A DNA stretch of 52,160 nt. It comes from an uncultured Collinsella sp. (GTDB lineage: Bacteria > Actinomycetota > Coriobacteriia > Coriobacteriales > Coriobacteriaceae). The translations under genes were made by a program, and so were the position numbers. The stretch spans positions 1-52,160 of the forward strand of contig CATYLC010000015.1 in NCBI GenBank assembly GCA_958408685.1, written 5' to 3'. Positions within the stretch are counted from its first letter, which is position 1; every line of letters starts with the position of its first letter. This document shows positions 16,692-24,999 of the stretch, one piece after another. Below the pieces are notes generated by a model. The model saw only the letters and a list, made by a program, of their open reading frames with translations. It ran no database searches and was not told the origin of the DNA.

Positions 16692-17912
16692 ATGGTTGAT
16701 ACAGATTTTGCTTGGCGGCTTACGCAAGGGCTCGTGCGGATCGACAGTTCCGACCCAGGTGCGTATGAGGGCGAGATTGAACGCTATATCAAAGTGTTGG
16801 TTGAGGCTCAATTGGAGCGGTTGAGTCATCCGGTGCTCCATGCCGTGCAGGTTGAGGAACTCGAGGTGCTCCCCGGACGCCGCAACCTCATGGTCACCGT
16901 GCCCGGTTTGAGCGACGAGCCACGACTGGTCTATATCTGCCATATGGATACCGTCACCTTGGGCGACGGCTGGGACGCAGGCATTCCGCCGCTCGGAGCA
17001 ATCGTGCGTGACGATAAACTCTATGGCCGCGGCGCCTGCGATATGAAGGGTGGCCTGGCCTGTGCCATTGCCGCACTGGTCCATACGCTCGAGCGCGTGG
17101 CGGCGGATGGCACGCTGCCCCGCCGCGGCTTTTCGCTCATTTGCTCGGTCGACGAGGAAGACTTTATGCGCGGCTCCGAGGCCGCGATTGCCGCCGGCTG
17201 GGTCGGCTCGCGCGAATGGGTGCTGGACACCGAGCCCACCGATGGACAGATTCAGGTGGCGCACAAGGGACGCACATGGTTCGAGATTGAGATGACCGGC
17301 GTCACGGCACACGCGAGCCAGCCTTGGAAGGGCGCGGATGCTGTCGCCGCCATGGCCGAGGTCATCTGCTCGCTTCGCCATGCGTTCGCGGCGCTGCCCG
17401 CGCATGATGAGCTGGGGCCTTCAACTGTCACATTTGGTCAGATTGAGGGCGGCTATCGTCCCTATGTCGTGCCCGACCACGCCAAGGTCTGGGTCGACAT
17501 ACGCCTAACGCCGCCGACCGATACGGCCGCTGCGACGCGCATGGTAGAGCAGGCCATCGCCGGCGCTGAGACCGCGGTTCCCGGCTGCCATGGAAGCTAT
17601 ACCGTGACGGGCGACCGCCCCGCCATCGAGCGCGACCCAAGCTCTCCCCTTCTAGCCGCGCTCAAGCGTGCCGTCGATGACGTGACGGGCGCGGACACGA
17701 CCGTCGGCTTCTTTACCGGCTACACCGACACTGCCGTCATTGCCGGCAAGACGGGTAACCGCAACTGTATGAGCTACGGTCCCGGGTCGCTCGCGCTCGC
17801 GCACAAGCCCAACGAATATGTGCCCCACGCCGATATCGTTCGCTGCCAAAACGTGCTCATCGCGCTCACTGACAACGCGCTCTGGGACGCAGGCGGCCAA
17901 GTTGGGGCATAA
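16692..17912 (+). CDS. M20 family metallopeptidase/deacylase
   Basis: A 406-residue zinc hydrolase of the ArgE/DapE/ACY1/CPG2 group. Zinc-ligand motifs are visible: CHMDTVTLGDGW, GRGACDMKGG, and the glutamate pair in SVDEEDFMRGSEAA, with a dimerisation domain around 190-300 and the C-terminal GSLALAHKPNEYV histidine. Substrate (a dipeptide, an N-acyl amino acid or similar) cannot be told from sequence. The ATG at 16692 follows GTGAGGTG closely. It lies between serA and the DUF1015 gene, with its own promoter. Confidence 0.88.
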   Translation: MVDTDFAWRLTQGLVRIDSSDPGAYEGEIERYIKVLVEAQLERLSHPVLHAVQVEELEVLPGRRNLMVTVPGLSDEPRLVYICHMDTVTLGDGWDAGIPPLGAIVRDDKLYGRGACDMKGGLACAIAALVHTLERVAADGTLPRRGFSLICSVDEEDFMRGSEAAIAAGWVGSREWVLDTEPTDGQIQVAHKGRTWFEIEMTGVTAHASQPWKGADAVAAMAEVICSLRHAFAALPAHDELGPSTVTFGQIEGGYRPYVVPDHAKVWVDIRLTPPTDTAAATRMVEQAIAGAETAVPGCHGSYTVTGDRPAIERDPSSPLLAALKRAVDDVTGADTTVGFFTGYTDTAVIAGKTGNRNCMSYGPGSLALAHKPNEYVPHADIVRCQNVLIALTDNALWDAGGQVGA

Positions 17913-17951
17913 TAAGCCGCGAACAAACCGATTCGCGCGTTAGGACCGTCC

Positions 17952-18641
17952 ATGAAAGCACTTCCGTTTCCCTGCATCCGACCGGCTCAGGACCGCGTGC
18001 TCGAGGCGCTGCCGCAGATGGGCGGTATCCTGAGCGGCAACGACGCCCTGCGCGGCGCCATCGCCGACGGCCTGATGCTCAAGGATCCAGGCGCGGCGTA
18101 TTACGTGTACGAATGCTCGGGCGAGCCGGGTCGTGTGACGGGTGTCGTGGCGATTTGCCCGGTTAGCGTGCCGACGGGCAGCGGCGAGACTGCCGCCGAG
18201 AACGTCGACGCACTCGCCGCTGCGCACGCGATCGCCGAGCTCAAGGTGCAGCCGCGCCCCGTGTCGCTCGCCTACGAAGCCTCGCCCGTCATGGATATCA
18301 TCCTCGGCGCCGCCAAAGAGGGCGCTTCGCTCTATGCCGTCACCGACCCCGCCGGCATTACGCACCGTGTGTGGGAGGTCAAGCGCGAGGACGCTGTTGC
18401 CGCCATCCGTGCCATGCTCGACCAAGTACCAGAGCCGGCACTGGCCGACGACCCCGCCTACGCTGCCGCGCTGGCCGGGGCGTCGCAGCTGCTGGCCGAT
18501 GAGGCCCGTGCCGCCGGAACGTACACCGGCAAGGAGCCGTTCAACTTTGCCGTAGCTGCGCTCTTCCCCGCCGCGCAGGTCAGCGGCGGCGCGCCGCAGG
18601 TTCCGACGGGTCTGCTCACGCACCAAGTCGCGCGGTTCTAG
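17952..18641 (+). CDS. Shortened DUF1015-family protein
   Basis: A 229-residue homolog of the DUF1015 proteins that often neighbour serC-serA. Matching segments are PFPCIRP at the start, YYVYECSGEPGRVTGVVAI, PVSLAYEASPVMDII and AGITHRVWEV. Usual members are around 400 residues and have an ADGHHR motif after this point. Here the equivalent place reads LADDPAYAAALAGASQ, and the protein ends soon after the FNFAVAALFP segment. It may therefore be a truncated or diverged form without the putative active residues. It starts 39 bases after the M20 gene with TAGGA before the ATG. Function of the family is unknown. Confidence 0.65.
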   Translation: MKALPFPCIRPAQDRVLEALPQMGGILSGNDALRGAIADGLMLKDPGAAYYVYECSGEPGRVTGVVAICPVSVPTGSGETAAENVDALAAAHAIAELKVQPRPVSLAYEASPVMDIILGAAKEGASLYAVTDPAGITHRVWEVKREDAVAAIRAMLDQVPEPALADDPAYAAALAGASQLLADEARAAGTYTGKEPFNFAVAALFPAAQVSGGAPQVPTGLLTHQVARF

Positions 18642-18686
18642 CAAGACCAGACCGTCCAGCACAAAAATCGGCAGCTCAACAAACAG

Positions 18687-18726
18687 GGGGCGGAGATGCA
18701 GCAGGTACATGCATCTCCGCCCCTTT
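18687..18726. terminator. Bidirectional terminator between DUF1015 and histidine phosphatase genes
   Basis: A 13-bp stem, GGGGCGGAGATGC (18687-18699) with its complement at 18711-18723, followed by TTTT on the plus strand. It lies between convergent genes. Confidence 0.85.
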
Positions 18727-18770
18727 TGCGTCGAGAAGTTATGCCGGCGACCCGTGCCGCCACGCTCACG

Positions 18771-19406
18771 TTATCCCCGCTGCGGGCCTGCTGCCGCCAC
18801 GAGCGGTTCAAGCCCCAGCTCGCGTGCGTAATCCTCCTGCGTAAAAATCTCAATCAGCTCAAACGTGTCGGATTCGTCGTCAAACGCAAAGTGCAGCACC
18901 GCGCAGTTGCCCGGCACGCGATCGCGCTCGTCGGCCGCCGCACCCTTCACGTGATCCATAAACTCCTTGATGGCCGAGCCATGGCTTACCGCGAGCACGC
19001 ACGTATGGTCCGGACGCTGCATAAGCTCGATCAGCGTCGCCACCATGCGCTCGCGCACTTGCATCTGGCCCTCGCCGCCAAACTGGCAATAGAAGTCGCG
19101 CCACGGGCGCTCGGGCATAAGCATCACGCGCTCGGCCTCAAAGTCGCCAAAGAACCACTCGCGCAGACCGTCCAGGCGCTCGTACGCCAAGCCCGGCCAC
19201 AAGTTGGCGATAGTCTGCTCGGTGCGATGAAGCGTGGAGGTGTAGGCATGATCGGGCTCAATGCCACGCGCACGTAAAAACATGCCGGCGCGCGCCGCCT
19301 GGTCGCAACCCAACTGCGTAAGCGGCGAGTCACTCCACCCCTGAATGATACGCTTAAGGTTGAATATCGTCTGTCCATGACGGACCAGATACAGATCTTT
19401 ATTCAT
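18771..19406 (-). CDS. Histidine phosphatase family protein 1
   Basis: A 211-residue member of the phosphoglycerate-mutase-like superfamily. The catalytic motif is LVRHGQT near residues 6-12, and the second histidine is in AVSHGSAIKEF. The family covers mutases, sugar phosphatases, alpha-ribazole phosphatase and metal-independent phosphoserine phosphatase. AAAGGA sets the start at 19406. It lies 17 bases after its paralog, so the two form a tandem pair on one transcript. Because serA and serC are nearby and no HAD-type SerB is seen beside them, one of these could supply the phosphoserine phosphatase step. That is an inference. Confidence 0.87.
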   Translation of the reverse strand: MNKDLYLVRHGQTIFNLKRIIQGWSDSPLTQLGCDQAARAGMFLRARGIEPDHAYTSTLHRTEQTIANLWPGLAYERLDGLREWFFGDFEAERVMLMPERPWRDFYCQFGGEGQMQVRERMVATLIELMQRPDHTCVLAVSHGSAIKEFMDHVKGAAADERDRVPGNCAVLHFAFDDESDTFELIEIFTQEDYARELGLEPLVAAAGPQRG

Positions 19407-19423
19407 AGGGGTCCTTTCGTTCG

Positions 19424-19966
19424 TTACCAACCCAAGAGCGAAAACGCCCCGTCGCAATAGCCAAAATGAAGCACGGCACCGTTGTCGGGTAGCTCCCCCT
19501 CGCCAGTCACATACTCAAGAAACTCCTGGCAGGCTGAGCCATGGGAAACCGCCAGCACGCAGTCGTGCTGCGGCCTGGCCATGATGCGGGACAGCGCCGC
19601 GACCATGCGCGACTGAAGCTGCACTTCCGACTCGCCGCCAAAGGCCACCGGATAATCGCCCCAGGGCTGCGGCGGCATCTCGCGATTTGATGTGCCCTCC
19701 AGCGAGCCAAAATGCCACTCACGCAGGTCATCGACCAGCTCAATGGAACGGCCCTCGCCAACGATAAGCTCGGCCGTATGCCGCGCCCGGCCCAACGGCG
19801 AGGAATACACATGGTCAAAGGCCACGCCGCGCGCCTCAAACGCCGCGCGCGTCGCCAGCGCCTGCTCGCGCCCGCGCGCCGTAAGCGGCGAATCGTGCCA
19901 GCCCTGCAAAATGCTCTGCACATTGAGCTCAGTCTGCCCATGCCGCACCAAATACAGATCTGCCAC
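19424..19966 (-). CDS. Histidine phosphatase family protein 2
   Basis: A 180-residue paralog of the following gene. It shares DLYLVRHGQT at the N terminus, the QGWxDSPLT segment, LREWHFGSLEG and the second catalytic motif AVSHGSACQEF. The start is GTG at 19966, preceded by GGGAGGGT; the open frame extends into the upstream family A repeat and is not coding there. First gene of a two-gene operon. Substrate unknown. Its shorter length is closer to CobC/PspA-type phosphatases than to the phosphoglycerate mutase itself. Confidence 0.85.
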   Translation of the reverse strand: MADLYLVRHGQTELNVQSILQGWHDSPLTARGREQALATRAAFEARGVAFDHVYSSPLGRARHTAELIVGEGRSIELVDDLREWHFGSLEGTSNREMPPQPWGDYPVAFGGESEVQLQSRMVAALSRIMARPQHDCVLAVSHGSACQEFLEYVTGEGELPDNGAVLHFGYCDGAFSLLGW

Positions 19967-19981
19967 ACACCCTCCCCTCGT

Positions 19982-20020
19982 ACCACCACAAAGAGGACAG
20001 GAGCCTTTGTGGTGATTTTG
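19982..20020. repeat. Palindromic repeat family A, copy 5
   Basis: A diverged family A palindrome (ACCACCACAAAGAGGACAGG, closing with CCTTTGTGGTGATTTTG), oriented like copies 1 and 3. It lies 29 bases downstream of the nitroreductase stop and just upstream of the histidine phosphatase pair. Confidence 0.8.
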
Positions 20021-20049
20021 CCGCCGGATTGCACCGCAACGACGCACAA

Positions 20050-20721
20050 CTACAGCAGCACGTCGGCAAGCGGACGCTTGGGTACGTGGTGCACCCGCGC
20101 CTCGTCGCGCCAATAATTGATGGAGCCGTCGGGGTTGGAATCGATCGCATCGATCACCTGTGTCTCGGCCGGAACGCCAAACGCCATGATCAGCTTGAGC
20201 TCATACTTGTCGTTATCGAGCCCCATGGCATCGATCGCGTGGGGCGTAAAGGCCTTGAACATGCAGGCTGCCACCTCGGGCGTGGCGCTGCGGGCGGCGA
20301 GCATCATCGTCTGCGCGGCAATGCCCGTGTCGACCTCGGTAATGGGAGCGGCGGGCTTGCCCGGAACGGCGCGCTCGGCCAAAATCGCGATGTAGCCGGT
20401 CGGGCGCTCACCCTCGGCAGGACCCGGCCAATCCTTAAGCGCACCGGCCCACGCGAGCTCATCAAATACGCGCGCGCAATCCTCGGCATCGCTCACCACA
20501 TGAAAACGAAGACGCTGAGCATTGGCACCACAGGGAGTCAGGTGAGCCAGCTCTGCCAGCTCGAGCAAAAACTCACGCGGCACGCGCATGGACTCGTCAA
20601 AACGGCGGCACGTACGGGCACGACGGACCAGCGCATCAAACGCTTCCAAGCCGAGCTTTTCGCAACCCTGCTCTGCCATCGATTCGACACTCGACGGCGC
20701 CTCGGGAACTGCTTCGTTCAT
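20050..20721 (-). CDS. Nitroreductase family protein
   Basis: A 223-residue flavoprotein of the FMN nitroreductase superfamily. RRARTCRRFDES and the LTPCGANAQRLRFHVV segment correspond to FMN-contacting regions, and a C-terminal WGVP-like region reads MAFGVPAE. Members reduce nitro compounds or quinones with NAD(P)H. The natural substrate is unknown. GGGGGTCCC precedes the ATG at 20721. A candidate DtxR/IdeR-type iron box is 29 bases upstream. Confidence 0.85.
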   Translation of the reverse strand: MNEAVPEAPSSVESMAEQGCEKLGLEAFDALVRRARTCRRFDESMRVPREFLLELAELAHLTPCGANAQRLRFHVVSDAEDCARVFDELAWAGALKDWPGPAEGERPTGYIAILAERAVPGKPAAPITEVDTGIAAQTMMLAARSATPEVAACMFKAFTPHAIDAMGLDNDKYELKLIMAFGVPAETQVIDAIDSNPDGSINYWRDEARVHHVPKRPLADVLL

Positions 20722-20749
20722 AGGGACCCCCAATACAAGCCAATTGTCC

Positions 20750-20768
20750 TTAGGAAAATCTAACCTAA
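20750..20768. promoter_or_regulatory. Candidate DtxR/IdeR-type box upstream of the nitroreductase
   Basis: TTAGGAAAATCTAACCTAA matches the 19-bp iron-box consensus of actinobacterial DtxR/IdeR at 15 of 19 positions by my alignment, with both outer pentamers TTAGG/CCTAA intact. It lies in the divergent gap with the DUF308 gene. Confidence 0.5.
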
Positions 20769-20956
20769 AACGTAGGCAATAACGAACAGGGCTGCAATGT
20801 TCTACACCTGTTGAATAGAAAATCGCAACGTGGGGAACAACGGAAACAATTCGGGGCCTTTGGGTTACGTTTCGCCCTCTCCGACCCATACGCCAGCGCC
20901 TTTAGGCGATACTGGTTGTAACGATCAAGGCTTACGCCGCACGGAAAGGAGACATT

Positions 20957-21559
20957 ATGGGCATCTTTAAGAACGATGACCAAAAATCGAGCCAGTTTGG
21001 ATTTGACGAGAAAAGCATGGCGGGCAAAGCCGTCAAGGCCGTGCGCTGGATTTACGCCATCACGGGCGTCTTAGCGCTCATTGCTGGTATCGCGCTGCTT
21101 TTTGCACCCGCCAAGTCCCTCGTCTTTTTGACGACTGTCCTGGGTTTTTACTTTGTAATCACTGCTGCCATCAGGCTGTTCACTGCCATTTTTGAGCCGC
21201 TGCTGCCCACCGGCTGGCGCGTGACGAGCATCATCTCCAACCTACTCATTATCTTGGGCGGCGCCATAATCCTGCGCAACCAGGCCTTCTCGACCGCGAC
21301 GCTCACCACGATGGTGGTTATCGTGGCCGGCTTTGGCTGGATTGTCGAAGGTGTCATGTCCATTCTGGAGTCCGAGCTTTCGTCCAACCGCGCCCTCGCC
21401 ATCCTGAGCGGCGCACTCTCCATCATCGCCGGCATGTTCGTGTTTATCTATCCGCTGTGGTCGGCCAAGATGCTCGTCATCTTTAGCGGCGCCGCACTGC
21501 TGGTGTTTGGCGTAACGCTGATTGTTCGTGCTACTCAATTTGGCAAACTGGTGCACTAG
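20957..21559 (+). CDS. HdeD/DUF308 family membrane protein
   Basis: A 200-residue protein with about six membrane segments in three helical-pair repeats (for example GVLALIAGIALLFAPAKSLVFLTTVLGFYFVITAAIRLF). This is the DUF308/HdeD pattern, linked in other bacteria to acid or general stress. The first 25 residues are charged and cytoplasmic. GAAAGGAGAC precedes the ATG. Its TAG stop is directly followed by the ATG of the next gene, so they are co-transcribed. Confidence 0.85.
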   Translation: MGIFKNDDQKSSQFGFDEKSMAGKAVKAVRWIYAITGVLALIAGIALLFAPAKSLVFLTTVLGFYFVITAAIRLFTAIFEPLLPTGWRVTSIISNLLIILGGAIILRNQAFSTATLTTMVVIVAGFGWIVEGVMSILESELSSNRALAILSGALSIIAGMFVFIYPLWSAKMLVIFSGAALLVFGVTLIVRATQFGKLVH

Positions 21560-22042
21560 ATGCCACGAACGCTCTTTATTGATGCAGACGCCTGCCCGGT
21601 CACGCGCGAGTCGATTGACTGCGCGCGGCGGGCGGGCGTCGCCGTTGTTATCGCCGGCAACAGCACGCAACACCTAGAACGGCACATTCGCCGCGACGAC
21701 CCGCGCGATGCTGAGCACACGCGACGCGGATTTTGGGTCACGACGCTCGATGTGAGCGTTGGCGCCGACAGCGCCGACTTTGCCATTGTCGAACGCCTGC
21801 AGGCGGGCGACGTAGTCGTGACGCAGGACATTGGCTTGGCGAGCATGGTGCTCGGGCGCGATGCCGCCGCCATCGGCGTGCGCGGGCGCGTCTACGATAA
21901 GGCGACCATCGACATGCAACTGTTTATTCGCCACGAGGAAAAGAAGGTGCGCCGCGCCGGCGGTCGCACTCGCGGTCCGGCGGCATTTACCAGCGAAGAC
22001 CGGGCCCGCTTTAAGCGCAACCTCACCGAGCTGCTGCGCTAA
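21560..22042 (+). CDS. YaiI/YqxD family protein (DUF188/UPF0178)
   Basis: A 160-residue PIN-like protein. The opening LFIDADACPVTRESID carries the conserved aspartates, and VVTQDIGLASMVLGRDAAAIGVRGRVYD and the C-terminal GGRTRGPAAFTSEDRARF are hallmark segments. A nuclease-like fold is predicted for the family, but the function is not established. The start abuts the preceding stop codon (TAGATG), indicating translational coupling. A rho-independent terminator follows. Confidence 0.9.
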   Translation: MPRTLFIDADACPVTRESIDCARRAGVAVVIAGNSTQHLERHIRRDDPRDAEHTRRGFWVTTLDVSVGADSADFAIVERLQAGDVVVTQDIGLASMVLGRDAAAIGVRGRVYDKATIDMQLFIRHEEKKVRRAGGRTRGPAAFTSEDRARFKRNLTELLR

Positions 22043-22045
22043 CCA

Positions 22046-22087
22046 AGGTAGATTTTCGGAACATGCCCGGAAATCTACCTTTTTGTT
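22046..22087 (+). terminator. Terminator after the YaiI gene
   Basis: Stem AGGTAGATTT (22046-22055) with AAATCTACCT (22071-22080), followed by TTTTGTTTTG. Confidence 0.88.
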
Positions 22088-22124
22088 TTGAGCGGTGTGA
22101 GCGCTCGGAATCCATGGCTCAACA

Positions 22125-22199
22125 AAAAACGGGCTTCAAAATGCCATGCGTCGCCGCATTGCGCAGGCGCCGAGCATGGCTATTTGAAGCCCATTTTTT
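22125..22199. terminator. Bidirectional terminator before the metal permease stop
   Basis: Arms GGGCTTCAAAATGCCATGC (22131-22149) and GCATGGCTATTTGAAGCCC (22174-22192), nearly complementary, flanked by AAAAAA on the left and TTTTTT on the right. It can therefore stop transcription from both strands. Confidence 0.85.
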
Positions 22200-22207
22200 A
22201 GGCCTAC

Positions 22208-23308
22208 TTAGAGGCCGAAGGCGGATAGGATAAGGCCCCAGCCGGCGCCGATGACGTACATCATGACCAGGAACACGGCGTTTTCACGAGCGCTGCGGTT
22301 GGTGCGGAACAGGACAAGATAGCCCACGCCGGCGGAAATGAGCGTGCCGGCGAGCATCGGCGCCAGCTGTAGCGCGCCCTCCAGGTACAGCTGCGTAATG
22401 ACCACGCTGGCCGAGCAGTTGGGGATCAGGCCGACGAGTGCCGAGCCCAAGACGGCGAGCGTCTCGTTGCCACGCAGGAACTGCTCGATCGCGGACTCTC
22501 CGAAGGTCTCGAGCACGGCAACTAGAATCAGCGTCACCAGGAAAATAAAAACCGAAACCTGCACGGTGTGCGAGATCGCGCTGCGGATAATCGACAGGAC
22601 GGGCGCACCTTCGTGGGAGTGACCGTGGTCGTGCCCATGGCCGTGGTGGTGCTCATGCTCGCCTGCGTGACCGTGGTCATGGCTGTGTCCGTGGTCGCGC
22701 TCGTGTTCATCTTCATCATCATCGCAACCGCAATGGTCGCGCTCGCACAACTCGTGGATGTGGTCGGCGCTCACGCCCGCCTCGGCCACTTCATCAATGA
22801 TGTCGCCCCCGGTATGGTCGTCGTGCGCGCAGTTCACATGAGCCGGATTGGCAGCGGTCCCCAGCACGGTACGGCGAATCGCCGCATGCGCGCGGGCATT
22901 ACGACGAAGGCCGCGGATAGCCGCGTCCACGATAAAGCCCGTGACCAGCGCGATCAGTGCCTTCGAAGCCAAAAGCATCGCCATGGTCTGCACGGGCACC
23001 TGCTCGGCGAGCAACAGCGGCAGCATCTCATCGGAGGTCGAGAGGAACACGGCGACCAGCGTGCCCAGCGTCACGACACGGCCGGCGTACAGCGTTGCTG
23101 CCATGGCCGAAAATCCGCACTGCGGCACAATGCCCAGCAGCGAGCCAGCCACAGGACCCGCAGCGCCGGCGCGCTTGATAGCGCCGTTGACGCGGTCGCC
23201 CGCAACGTGCTCAAGTGTCTCGAGAGCAAGATACGTCACCAACAAAAACGGCGCCAGCGAGAGCGTGTCCTTGCCGGCGTCGAGCAGAATATCAATCAGC
23301 AAATCCAT
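22208..23308 (-). CDS. Putative manganese/metal permease with histidine-rich loop
   Basis: A 366-residue membrane protein of the group annotated 'putative manganese transporter' (ArsP_2-like). Two similar halves each hold about four membrane segments and a GxVPxCG/GLIPNCSAS signature (GIVPQCGFSAMAAT; GLIPNCSASVVIT). Between them, at about residues 160-240, lies a cytoplasmic loop very rich in His, Asp and Glu (runs such as DHGHSHDHGHAGEHEHHHGH), which should bind metal ions. The direction of transport is not known. The upstream region has CCTAG/CTAGG palindromes. Monocistronic. Confidence 0.8.
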   Translation of the reverse strand: MDLLIDILLDAGKDTLSLAPFLLVTYLALETLEHVAGDRVNGAIKRAGAAGPVAGSLLGIVPQCGFSAMAATLYAGRVVTLGTLVAVFLSTSDEMLPLLLAEQVPVQTMAMLLASKALIALVTGFIVDAAIRGLRRNARAHAAIRRTVLGTAANPAHVNCAHDDHTGGDIIDEVAEAGVSADHIHELCERDHCGCDDDEDEHERDHGHSHDHGHAGEHEHHHGHGHDHGHSHEGAPVLSIIRSAISHTVQVSVFIFLVTLILVAVLETFGESAIEQFLRGNETLAVLGSALVGLIPNCSASVVITQLYLEGALQLAPMLAGTLISAGVGYLVLFRTNRSARENAVFLVMMYVIGAGWGLILSAFGL

Positions 23309-23351
23309 GACGGATGGAACCTTTCATGTCTTTCGGCAGCATTGTAAAAGT

Positions 23352-23387
23352 CCTAGCGGTCAACTAGGGTATTGTAGTTGTCCTAGG
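23352..23387. promoter_or_regulatory. Candidate operator cluster before the metal permease
   Basis: CCTAG (23352-23356) and CTAGG (23364-23368) form a palindrome with a 7-base centre, and a second CCTAGG lies at 23382-23387. On the minus strand TACAAT just downstream could be a -10 box. A metal-dependent repressor is plausible. Confidence 0.4.
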
Positions 23388-23480
23388 CGCGATGCCAATA
23401 GTTGCCCATGGTAAACTATCATCTCGCCACATCTCAATGAACCCGAGCCGCGCGGTGCGGCCCGTCCAAGGAGCAGTTAT

Positions 23481-24449
23481 ATGAACGTTTCACAAGCACT
23501 CGAATACGAGCGTCAGCCGTTTATCCCCATGTTTATCTATGGCGATCACGGCGCCATGGAGTCCGAGCGCCAGAAGGGCGAGGAGGCCCTTAAGGTGCTC
23601 GAAACCGAGTACTTTACCGCCGAGGGCGACCCCAGCTTCGACTTTGCCACCGTGCGCGACCTGGCTGACCGCAACCGCGACCTGTGCGACCAGATTGGCG
23701 AGGCGCGCCTGCGCAACGTGACGCCCGCGACGCTTTCGCGCGGCCTGTCCGATGCCGACACCTGCGCCGCCATCGGTAAGATGCAAAAGCGCACCGCCGC
23801 GTCGGTCATGCGCGAGATCCGCGGCGACCGCGACGCGCTCGGCGTGGCCTACGCCCGCAAGCCCATCCAGGGCACCGTGCTCGGTATCGACATCGAGACC
23901 ACCGGCCGTGCACCCGAGCGCGGTTATATCATCAATGTGGGTTGGGAAATCATGGAGCTCACCAGCGACGCCGTCCCGCACGACGCCGAGGCACACTACT
24001 GCGGCCTGCCCGATATCTACCGCGGCGAGGATGTGCCGTTGTCGAATATCCACCACATCACCTGGGACGACATCGACGGCAAAAAGCCGTTCCGCGAGAA
24101 CAAGGAACTGCAGAAGCAGCTGCTCAAGCTTATGAAGAAGTACCCGTACATGGCGCACAACGCCGCCTTTGAGGACAGTTGGTTCAAGATCCACCTGGAC
24201 GGTTACGCCGAGGCACGCCGCGCCGGCAAGATCATCGTCATCGACTCGCGCCAGATCTGCCGCAGCCTGGATGCCGACGTCCGCTCGCTCCCCCGCGAAT
24301 CCGCGCCCGCCGCGCTCGAGAACTGGGCGCGCCGCCGTGGAACCCTCGCCGCCGACGCCAACGAGCAGCATCTGGGCCTCGACGACACCGACCTCATGCT
24401 CCGCACGGTTCAGGCCGAGTTCAACCTCAAGAACCTATTCGCGAAATAA
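23481..24449 (+). CDS. DEDDh 3'-5' exonuclease domain protein
   Basis: A 322-residue protein with a DnaQ-like exonuclease domain from about residue 130. Exo I is seen as GIDIETTG (about 136-143), Exo II as MAHNAAFEDSW, and Exo III as HLGLDDTDLM near the C terminus; the acidic residues and histidine look intact. The N-terminal 125 residues are a helical region I do not recognise. AAGGAG sets the start. A terminator with a 13-bp stem follows. Its cellular role (repair, RNA trimming) is undetermined. Confidence 0.83.
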   Translation: MNVSQALEYERQPFIPMFIYGDHGAMESERQKGEEALKVLETEYFTAEGDPSFDFATVRDLADRNRDLCDQIGEARLRNVTPATLSRGLSDADTCAAIGKMQKRTAASVMREIRGDRDALGVAYARKPIQGTVLGIDIETTGRAPERGYIINVGWEIMELTSDAVPHDAEAHYCGLPDIYRGEDVPLSNIHHITWDDIDGKKPFRENKELQKQLLKLMKKYPYMAHNAAFEDSWFKIHLDGYAEARRAGKIIVIDSRQICRSLDADVRSLPRESAPAALENWARRRGTLAADANEQHLGLDDTDLMLRTVQAEFNLKNLFAK

Positions 24450-24514
24450 CCGATCCATCTGCGGGAGCGCCTGCCAGGCACAGCGCAATCCGTCTGGGCA
24501 CACCGACACGCAGT

Positions 24515-24551
24515 AAACTAGGGCGCAGCCTTATGGCTGCACCCTAGTTTT
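24515..24551 (+). terminator. Terminator after the exonuclease gene
   Basis: Stem CTAGGGCGCAGCC (24518-24530) with GGCTGCACCCTAG (24535-24547, one mismatch), loop TTAT, then TTTT. Confidence 0.88.
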
Positions 24552-24598
24552 CATCAAAACGAGCAAATACGCGTGCTTCACATAGTCGGCAGGTTGGC

Positions 24599-24627
24599 CC
24601 ACCTACATTTTTCGAGTTGTTCGGCCA
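24599..24627. repeat. Left 29-bp direct repeat flanking the nuclease-like gene
   Basis: Begins CCACCTACATTTTTCGA and ends TTCGGCCA. It matches 26228-26256 at 27 of 29 positions in the same orientation. Between the copies the DNA is lower in GC than its surroundings and holds one gene. Confidence 0.8.
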
Positions 24628-24951
24628 GCTGAACCACTAGTCAAGGCCCCTTGAACCGCAATCGAAGCTAAAATCGCCTTAATTTCGCAACCAAGCCCCA
24701 TAAATCTACCTGAATCAATTCGAATAGGACGTTGCGATCGCACCATTTGTATAGGATAAGGCCGAATAACTCAAATTATGTTGGTGAGGCATCTGAGCGG
24801 TCGGCAAAAACGCTTAGAAGCTACGAATCCGCAACTAAAGTTCATCAAAAAGGGGCAGCCGGCAGAAACCTCCCCAGCCAAAGCTGCTCCCTCAATACGA
24901 CAGCTCAAAAACCCACCGTTCGCAGAAGATAAGCCGCGCCCCAATACCGTT

Positions 24952-24967
24952 GCCCGAAGTTTCGGGC
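24952..24967. promoter_or_regulatory. Palindrome just before the AbiEi/DUF559-like gene
   Basis: GCCCGAAGTTTCGGGC is a perfect palindrome with a 2-base centre, 33 bases before the preferred start at 25000. It could be an operator or an RNA hairpin that limits translation; no clear Shine-Dalgarno sequence is seen. Confidence 0.4.
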
Positions 24968-24999
24968 GTATGCGGCGTCCGCTATGCCATCATGCGCGT

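Noticed and set aside
24732..24932. A 66-codon frame upstream of the AbiEi/DUF559-like gene
   Set aside because: No ribosome-binding site, no domain, and it overlaps the open frame extension of the larger gene; probably chance.
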